A stretch of 10,375 nucleotides of DNA from Oligosphaeraceae bacterium (GTDB lineage: Bacteria; Verrucomicrobiota; Lentisphaeria; Oligosphaerales; Oligosphaeraceae). The stretch spans positions 1-10,375 of the forward strand of contig JAAYYJ010000402.1 of NCBI GenBank assembly GCA_012515455.1, in the 5' to 3' direction. This document shows, piece by piece, positions 7,501 to 10,375 of the stretch. Each line of letters opens with the position of its first letter. Position 1 is the first letter of the stretch. The notes under the pieces are model-generated. The model saw nothing but the letters and a program-made list of their open reading frames with translations. It did not search any database and was not told where the DNA came from. A program made the translations under genes and the position numbers.

Positions 7501-7773
7501 CTGCTGGAAGACTACAAGGCCGCCAGTTGTGAGGCAGTGGAGATGCGCAGTGGCTACGGCGGCAACAGCCTGAATGCATATCAGGAATTCCGCGATGACC
7601 GGGTGGCGATGTTCATCCCGTTGTTGCCCCGGGGAAAGCATTCCCTCAGCTACCGCCTGCGCGTGGAATCCAGCGGCGAATTCTCGGCCTTGCCGACCAA
7701 GTTGACCGGGCTTTATGCCCCGGAATTGCAGGGCAACGCCGAGGAACAGAAACTCGACGTCAGGGCAGAGTGA
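1528..7773 (+). CDS. Secreted alpha-2-macroglobulin family protein (thioester type)
   Basis: A 2,081-residue bacterial A2M, a likely periplasmic or surface protease trap in which bait cleavage exposes a thioester that captures the attacker. It has a signal peptide (residues 1-21, hydrophobic ILVVVV core). A TPR-like helical pair (27-56) and further helices (about 366-400) come next. Beta-sandwich macroglobulin domains include the MG2 signature TDRPVYRPGQ (653-662) and VEEYRKPEYEV (762-772). A bait-like, Met/Ala-rich linker spans about 1212-1310. The A2M domain opens with WSAGVLTDGDGW and LPDSLTTWKLRVWA. The alpha-toroid thioester domain contains PYACTEQ (Cys1528, Gln1531) and DGGWGWFSGWG (1611 on). 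C-terminal sandwiches end in FSALPTKLTGLYAPELQGN (2052 on). It is longer than E. coli YfhM (about 1,650). Cys and Gln of the thioester are kept, but the residue before Cys is Ala instead of the usual Gly. Residues 820-858 form a Trp/Pro-rich insert. Cys14 lacks a proper lipobox, so a lipoprotein is less likely. TTA, CTA and TCA codons are very rare. Confidence 0.95.
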   Translation: MQNIIRLILVVVVCSTGVLMGQDREPNALRQQAAQLHRQENYAEAEKIYRQLLELPLQVSGPEAQSGDFLQAASCLQVLNQPAAREELLERMIQKAEHSWRLKWRLAEYILGQYDWGYLLDGKFTHGWSQNRGQRLRVGESDRRRALQLFHQAMLLLRENPAEDPQARADFYCAFALAFLGKAGIGLADDCPFGLASAVWRLQNLSDLNSVPAWDSAENEEVEIAGAPVGDDGQPVFFALPAAFTQAANDGERCRWLLQQAAECTPRGYCQAKFILANYSCSLYGTQTLQDYFHLFTRASEEGQERTSALLALQTLEDDETVARLANGIRRFRLPPDYNFLALYAEVLERSQSVKGWQKERQAQILRRLAEIQENRHQPARALLWWQRLAQLQPEEGQRQAEKITGHWATFLPSRMQVFGEDIAVELRFRNATAADFQLFRLNLPGIIDEVEARILAGEEKNLNYHFANLGAWLLEKGNEKFIGAKVREWSEALTPAANYRDKVVKVSVPLPAPGAYWLVCHLPGGNISRIPVLAQKHLLFSKNLQQETLWQLCQARNGAPAANAGLQILAWNVRWDQQRRKSALVQQRYNLTTDENGSAFLQLPQDGQRYGSWRCLVRAQLPDEFLCADLSTVSFRAVSSDPQPESKAFLLTDRPVYRPGQLVQYAAWLQEATYSDRVNPWVGQPAALWLQAPGEKARALSDAAEPDKGLPKLFYSAHGGVSGEYRLPAEARLGVYSLLLSTPAPGKGSRRAYQGSLQFRVEEYRKPEYEVIVGIPEGTVMLGESFTVPVTARYYFGAPVTRARARIKVLRQDYQADFWPTRPWDWLYGPGYWWLWDSPAGMPGREAWDSLRPRGFWLPPRPLPPPEVVVQMEQDLDEEGQVKLTIDTDTARQLYGDRDHRYEIIAEVRDLSRRTIVGRGQVLVGRKQFRLQAWTNAGHFRAGDTVTAYAQASTLSGQPLAGPGTLQLLQLRYDQQPQPQETALQQWDLQFDEHGRAEQRLQISQPGQYRLAWKMQPVGQSQEAPAGACLLSVYGSREDASGDYRYDVLEAVPDQPEYAPGEMARLRLNTARPDSLVLLFLRPRDGVCARPQFLRLKGNSREISIPISPEDRPNFFIEALLVSDGAVHSVLRSLAVPPASRILNVELLPSANRLLPGGEVAVELRLTDAAGQPFAGELAISVYDKSLEYISGGSNIPPIKPYFWSWRRNHHSSFSTMSWYLNNSLWEQEKDLESIGIFDRELLQQDDLRSPGLVFSPLDAGGMKMRQSMAAGAPMAVARFASVQENASAQDGAAQPMAMPLLRQNFADTAYWSAGVLTDGDGWARVAFPLPDSLTTWKLRVWAMGPQGQAGEGEAELITAKNVLVRLQAPRFLLEQDEVVLGAMVHNYFSEEIITQVSLQLEEGGSLELLPGSPVRQTVPVPAAGQQRVDWRVRAVRAGEASIRIQALSDAESDALEQRLPVNVHGQDILLSHSGVINPAAQQAEASFVLPSEIRAGSARLEIACSPSLALAMLDAIPYLVNYPYACTEQTLNRFLPAVLTLRTLQRLDLPLADLARKSSNLDTQELGSPAERARQWQRYQDLEPVVQEETRQKMIREGLESLLQMQCQDGGWGWFSGWGEKSSPYFTALVVHGLLLGRQCQLSVPPDALQRGLAWLQGYQQETLRCLQLPPGQPQRKEHADDLDALVFQVLAETREEQYYQEAMAELLFRDKQHLRPYSKALFALAEWERLQLPGTSGSSVPQALRLQELVRNLHQFVQRDSENQTAWLNLGPGNFWWCWYGDEIETQAAFLKLLCRTGEEQGELSRGLVKYLLHNRKHGNYWRSTRNTAAVLEAFSVFLEASGEGRSELEVELLLNGRTLAQERYSPRNIFSAKNRFVVPAEDLPPGEQVLTIRKNGPGPLYFNAYLQYFSQQDFIPAAGLEVKVQRHIYRLIREDEQSSTPAAGGRAQSVRRERYRRELLPTRAVVQSGELLEVEMLLESKNDYEYMLLEDYKAASCEAVEMRSGYGGNSLNAYQEFRDDRVAMFIPLLPRGKHSLSYRLRVESSGEFSALPTKLTGLYAPELQGNAEEQKLDVRAE

Positions 7774-7813
7774 ATGCGCCCGGCAATATGTAATGCAGAA
7801 CCCCGGAATTATG

Positions 7814-7841
7814 GCCGATATAAATCGCACGGCGTTTTTTT
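7814..7841 (+). terminator. Probable weak rho-independent terminator after the A2M gene
   Basis: CGAT (7816-7819) pairs with ATCG (7824-7827) around ATAA. Outer GC (7814-7815) can pair with GC at 7832-7833 across a small bulge, or GCCG (7814-7817) can pair with CGGC (7830-7833). A run of seven Ts follows at 7835-7841. The stem is short, so termination may be partial, but stem plus T7 in the gap between two unrelated genes is the expected arrangement. Confidence 0.45.
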
Positions 7842-7868
7842 GCGAATATTTCCGTTCATTCAAATATT
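7840..7868 (+). promoter_or_regulatory. Candidate promoter of the TetR-efflux operon
   Basis: TTGCGA (7840-7845) and AATATT (7863-7868) are spaced by 17 bases and each matches four of six positions of the sigma-70 consensus. The -10 box lies inside the inverted repeat at 7859-7876, so a bound repressor would block it. This is a modest match in AT-rich DNA and needs mapping of the transcript start. Confidence 0.35.
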
Positions 7869-7876
7869 TGTTTGAA
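7859..7876. promoter_or_regulatory. Candidate operator for the TetR-type regulator
   Basis: TTCAAA (7859-7864) and TTTGAA (7871-7876) are exact inverted arms around a 6-base spacer, and CAAATATTTG (7861-7870) inside is itself a perfect palindrome. It lies 17 bases before the regulator's ATG. TetR-family repressors commonly bind such short inverted repeats in front of their own gene, so autoregulation of the whole efflux operon is likely. Confidence 0.5.
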
Positions 7877-7893
7877 AATTGCGTTTTGTAAAT

Positions 7894-8598
7894 ATGCAAC
7901 TGGAAAAGGGCCATAGTGACCGTCATGACCGATCCGCGATTTGCGAGCGATTATTGCTGGCTGGTTTGCAGGTATTTGCCGCGCGTGGCTATGGTGGCAC
8001 GACAGTGCGTGAGATTTGTGCGGTGGCGAAGAGCAATATCGCGGCGGTGAATTATCACTTTGGTGACAAGGCTCGTTTTTACCTTGCGGTCAAGGATTAC
8101 GCCCGCAGTCGTCGTCAGGAATTGTTGCGGCGCTGCTGGGATTTGTCCAGTTCGTTGCCTTGGGCTGCACTGCGTCTGCACATTGGCATTCTTTTGGACA
8201 GCACTTATGACAACGTGCAGTCGCAGGTAAACTGGATTTTGCTGCGTGAGCTTCTGGATGGTCCGCCGGTGCATCCGGAGTGCGGTTCTCCGGCAGAGCA
8301 GTCCGCGCAGCGTCGTGAGTATGAAGAGAATCTGACCCGTTTGTTGAGTGCTCTGCTGCAGGATGCCAGCAGTCAGGAGAACATCAATCTGTTGCGTTAC
8401 ACCTACTACAGTATCTGTCTGTTTTTGCCCATCCATACCCACTGCGAGGAAAAACTCCTCGGCGGGCAGGGGCGCTTTGCTTTGAAAACCACCGACAAAG
8501 AATCATTGACCGAGTATATCTTCTCCATTGTCAAACGCACGGTTGAGGATATGCGGGAAAAATCAGCTATGTCGCCAGCGAAGGGAAATGTCCGATGA
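7894..8598 (+). CDS. TetR/AcrR-family transcriptional regulator, CecR (YbiH)-like
   Basis: A 234-residue DNA-binding repressor. The N-terminal TetR domain is clear: a first helix (ICERLLLAGLQVFAARGYGG), then the helix-turn-helix TTVREICAVAKSNIAAVNYHF (residues 36-56) followed by GDKARFY. The NIAAVNYHFG form is typical of the CecR/YbiH branch, which in E. coli precedes an efflux adaptor and ABC genes. The C-terminal ligand-binding half (about 75-215) is all-helical with no recognisable ligand. ATG 7894 is chosen; a TTG at 7879 would add five residues (239 in all), and neither has a clear ribosome site. The GGAAAAGGG at 7902-7910 serves no in-frame start. The gene's stop overlaps the next gene's start (ATGA, 8595-8598), so it is cotranscribed with the channel gene. 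Its codons look slightly more T-rich (TTG, CGT) than those of the A2M and channel genes. The effector compound is unknown. Confidence 0.9.
   Translation: MQLEKGHSDRHDRSAICERLLLAGLQVFAARGYGGTTVREICAVAKSNIAAVNYHFGDKARFYLAVKDYARSRRQELLRRCWDLSSSLPWAALRLHIGILLDSTYDNVQSQVNWILLRELLDGPPVHPECGSPAEQSAQRREYEENLTRLLSALLQDASSQENINLLRYTYYSICLFLPIHTHCEEKLLGGQGRFALKTTDKESLTEYIFSIVKRTVEDMREKSAMSPAKGNVR
8581..8586 (+). promoter_or_regulatory. Ribosome-binding site deciding the channel gene start
   Basis: AAGGGA lies inside the 3' end of the regulator gene, 8 bases before ATG 8595. Together with the ATGA overlap it implies translational coupling of regulator and channel, and argues against the alternative start at 8646. 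Confidence 0.6.
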
Positions 8599-9968
8599 CC
8601 GATTGTTCAACCCACTGCCATGCCAAACGCCGGCACTCCGCAGGCATGCTGTTCAAATCCATCCTGACCGCAGCCGCGCTGTGCGCGGCTTTGCCACTGC
8701 CGGCGGCGGCGGCAAAATCGCCCTGGACTCTGCCCGGGGTGAAGAAGATGGCCCTGCAGAACAATCCCAGCATGAGCGAGGTCAAGGCCCGGATCGACAG
8801 TGCGGCGGCAGAGGTCGCCCGGGCGAAATCCGCTTACTGGCCCAGCCTGGACCTCGGTGGCTCGGTGCAGCGCAATCGCGCCCGGGCCACCCGGCCAGCC
8901 CGGCATTATGACAACAACACCGAGTATTCCCTGGGGCTGGAGCTGTCCTGGACCGTGTTCGACGGTTTCCAGCGCAAGTTCGAGCGCCTGATTGCTGAAT
9001 TCGGCCTGGAGTCTGCGGGGGCAGCCGAACGGGAAGCACAGCGTCTGCTGCTGCAGGCCGCCTCCGCGGCGTTCCTGAGCGCTTTGCGGGCTCAGGACGG
9101 CATGGCCATTGCCAAGGAAGACGCCGCTTTCAACCGCATCCTCCTGGACGATGCCCGCAAGCGTGAGGAGGGGGGAGTCGCGACCCTGAGTGAGGTGCTG
9201 AATTTCGAACTGCAGGTCGGCAATGCGGAGGTGGATTTCATTGCTGCCGAGCAGGAATGGAAAGTATCCATCATTGCTTTGGGAGCATTGCTGGCGGTCA
9301 GCCGGGATGCGCTATGGGAAAGCATAGAGCTGCAGCCCCCGCAGGGACCGCAGAATTTAGCCTTGGAGCAGTCTGAGTTATTGGCGTTCGCGCGTCAGCA
9401 CCGCCCTGATCTGCAGATCGCGGAATATAATATCGCGATGGCCGACTCGGCCATTGCGGCGGCGCGCAGCAGCTGGTACCCGCGGCTGGATTTCTTTGCT
9501 GATTACGGTTTCACCCGGCAGGATTCCCTGCGTTTCAACCATGATTATGACCGCGAGGTGTATTTTGGCCTGGCCGCGACCTGGAATATCTTCAATGGTT
9601 TTCGCACCTCTGCCTTGCTGGCCCAGGCCCAGGCAGAACGCGAGGCATATGTGAAGGTCCGCGACGAGCTGCTGTTGCGTCTGGAGGCGCAAATCCGGCA
9701 GCATTATCTGGCTTTGGAGTCCAGCCGGCGACAGCTGGCCCTGCAGGAGAACATCCTGGCCACGGCCAAGCGAATCCGTGATTTGGTGCATCATGAATAT
9801 CTGGGCGGAACGGCCACCATCACCCGCCTGAATGAGGTCCAAAGCGATGTCACCATCAGCGCTTCCGCCCGCTCAAAAGCGTACATTCAGGTCTTCTACA
9901 ATCTGGAGGAGCTGCTGGCCAGTTCCGGAAAAATCACCGACCTGGAATTTGTGCCAGTGCAGGAGTGA
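8595..9968 (+). CDS. TolC-family outer-membrane efflux channel
   Basis: A 457-residue outer-membrane factor, expected to form a trimeric channel-tunnel that takes substrates from an inner-membrane pump and adaptor. Two homologous halves are visible: AKSAYWPSLDL near residues 77-86 with SLGLELSWTVFDGF, and ARSSWYPRLDF near 290-299 with YFGLAATWNIFNGF. Each is a beta-strand segment followed by long coiled-coil helices (for example AIRQHYLALESSRRQLALQ-type heptads near the end). A signal peptide (LFKSILTAAALCAALPLPAAAA, about residues 19-40) precedes KSPW. The ATG at 8595 overlaps the regulator's stop as ATGA and has AAGGGA (8581-8586) 8 bases upstream, so it is preferred; the ATG at 8646 would give a more ordinary signal peptide but lacks a ribosome site. 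As it stands, the signal has an unusually long 17-residue lead. No N-terminal lipobox is seen, so it is probably not a lipoprotein. Confidence 0.93.
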   Translation: MTDCSTHCHAKRRHSAGMLFKSILTAAALCAALPLPAAAAKSPWTLPGVKKMALQNNPSMSEVKARIDSAAAEVARAKSAYWPSLDLGGSVQRNRARATRPARHYDNNTEYSLGLELSWTVFDGFQRKFERLIAEFGLESAGAAEREAQRLLLQAASAAFLSALRAQDGMAIAKEDAAFNRILLDDARKREEGGVATLSEVLNFELQVGNAEVDFIAAEQEWKVSIIALGALLAVSRDALWESIELQPPQGPQNLALEQSELLAFARQHRPDLQIAEYNIAMADSAIAAARSSWYPRLDFFADYGFTRQDSLRFNHDYDREVYFGLAATWNIFNGFRTSALLAQAQAEREAYVKVRDELLLRLEAQIRQHYLALESSRRQLALQENILATAKRIRDLVHHEYLGGTATITRLNEVQSDVTISASARSKAYIQVFYNLEELLASSGKITDLEFVPVQE

Positions 9969-9994
9969 GGACTGTGTGCATCCTGCAGCAGTCC
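9969..9994 (+). promoter_or_regulatory. Stem-loop right after the channel gene stop
   Basis: GGACTG (9969-9974) begins directly after the TGA and pairs with CAGTCC (9989-9994); the loop contains a second small repeat (TGCA-TCC-TGCA). No T-run follows, so it is not a plain terminator. It may adjust mRNA stability or reduce read-through into the adaptor gene. It may also be chance. Confidence 0.3.
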
Positions 9995-10044
9995 AGCGGC
10001 TGTTTATTGCTATATTGTTGTTAACATAAGGAATGATTGAGTCT

Positions 10045-10375
10045 ATGAAGAACAAAGTCAGAGTTGTTTTAACCATCCTGGCAGTCCTGGGCATATTGGG
10101 CGGCAGCGTCTGGGGGATGTTGGTTGTCCAGGAAAAATACAAAGAAGGCCAGAAGAAGAAAGCCGGTACCCGTGAACTGGCGGTGACAGTCCAGACTGGC
10201 AAAGTCGGCCGTGAGCGTATCGACGAAGTCCTGACGTTCAATGGCGACGTCCAAGCATTGCAGGCAGTCTCAATACAGCCGAAAATCTCCGGCCGCCTGC
10301 AGTTTTTGTCTTTGGACGGGCAGACCCTGGTGGAAGAGGGTATGATGGTCAAAAAAGGACAGCAGATCGCCCAGA
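10045..10375 (+). CDS. RND/HlyD-family efflux periplasmic adaptor (partial, runs off the window)
   Basis: The first 110 residues of a membrane-fusion protein that would bridge the TolC-like channel upstream and an inner-membrane pump. A single membrane anchor (about residues 5-28, VVLTILAVLGILGG) is followed by a charged linker (QEKYKEGQKKK) and the start of the barrel/lipoyl region. VSIQPKISGRL (about 75-85) and LVEEGMMVKKGQQIAQ (to residue 110) are the classic biotinyl-lipoyl half-motif of adaptors. ATG 10045 is preferred; an in-frame ATG at 10033 would add MIES but lies right against the AAGGA (10028-10032), while for 10045 that site is 12 bases away, a little long. The gap from the channel gene is 76 bp, so the genes are probably one operon. 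The motif style suits RND adaptors, but an ABC partner cannot be excluded. The gene continues past the 3' edge. Confidence 0.9.
   Translation, partial: MKNKVRVVLTILAVLGILGGSVWGMLVVQEKYKEGQKKKAGTRELAVTVQTGKVGRERIDEVLTFNGDVQALQAVSIQPKISGRLQFLSLDGQTLVEEGMMVKKGQQIAQ

Noticed and set aside
3775..7926. A 1,383-codon open frame on the minus strand, antisense to the A2M gene
   Set aside because: Its codons are exactly in register with the A2M codons, so its stops would need TTA, CTA or TCA codons in the A2M gene, which are very rare there (its own stop falls on a TCA at 3775-3777). The forward frame has clear family motifs, while the antisense product is low-complexity Gln/Arg/Pro-rich sequence without recognisable domains.
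7925..8442. ATG at 7925 preceded by GGAAAAGGG (7902-7910) as regulator start
   Set aside because: It is out of frame with the TetR coding sequence, so the purine-rich stretch does not serve that gene.

Overview
The window is a GC-rich stretch from a Gram-negative (diderm) bacterium. The evidence for an outer membrane is a TolC-type outer-membrane efflux protein, a membrane-fusion adaptor and a very large secreted alpha-2-macroglobulin (A2M). From memory, three things look most like the Planctomycetes-Verrucomicrobia-Lentisphaerae group: the ~2,000-residue A2M with N-terminal helical repeats, the long EpsC-type serine acetyltransferase, and an intergenic region with a perfect 9-bp tandem array plus strong GC hairpins. 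Lentisphaerae is a guess within that group. No rRNA or other decisive taxonomic marker is present.

Layout, all genes on the + strand. Bases 1-498 hold no convincing gene. They contain ten perfect copies of a 9-bp unit (41-130), a cluster of short perfect hairpins (160-290) and a palindrome-rich leader (371-415). Next come a serine O-acetyltransferase (499-1452, cysteine synthesis) and, after 75 bp, a 2,081-residue A2M-family protein (1528-7773) that takes up 60% of the window. A weak terminator-like hairpin with seven Ts follows. Then an efflux locus begins: a TetR/CecR-like regulator (7894-8598), a TolC-like outer-membrane channel overlapping it by four bases (8595-9968), and the first 110 residues of an RND/HlyD-type periplasmic adaptor (10045 to the window end). 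The inner-membrane pump is expected just beyond the 3' edge.

How the genes work together: the last three form an envelope export operon of the pattern regulator, outer-membrane channel, adaptor, and then presumably a permease. A TTCAAA-N6-TTTGAA inverted repeat upstream of the regulator is a candidate operator. The A2M is probably a periplasmic or surface protease trap that keeps the Cys and Gln needed for an internal thioester. No penicillin-binding protein gene sits beside it, unlike the E. coli yfhM-pbpC pairing. The acetyltransferase appears to be an unrelated housekeeping neighbour.

I do not see a clearly new multi-gene system. The points most worth checking are the repeat region at 1-300, the cysteine cluster in the acetyltransferase, the bait-like and Trp-rich segments and altered thioester context of the A2M, and the operator candidate.
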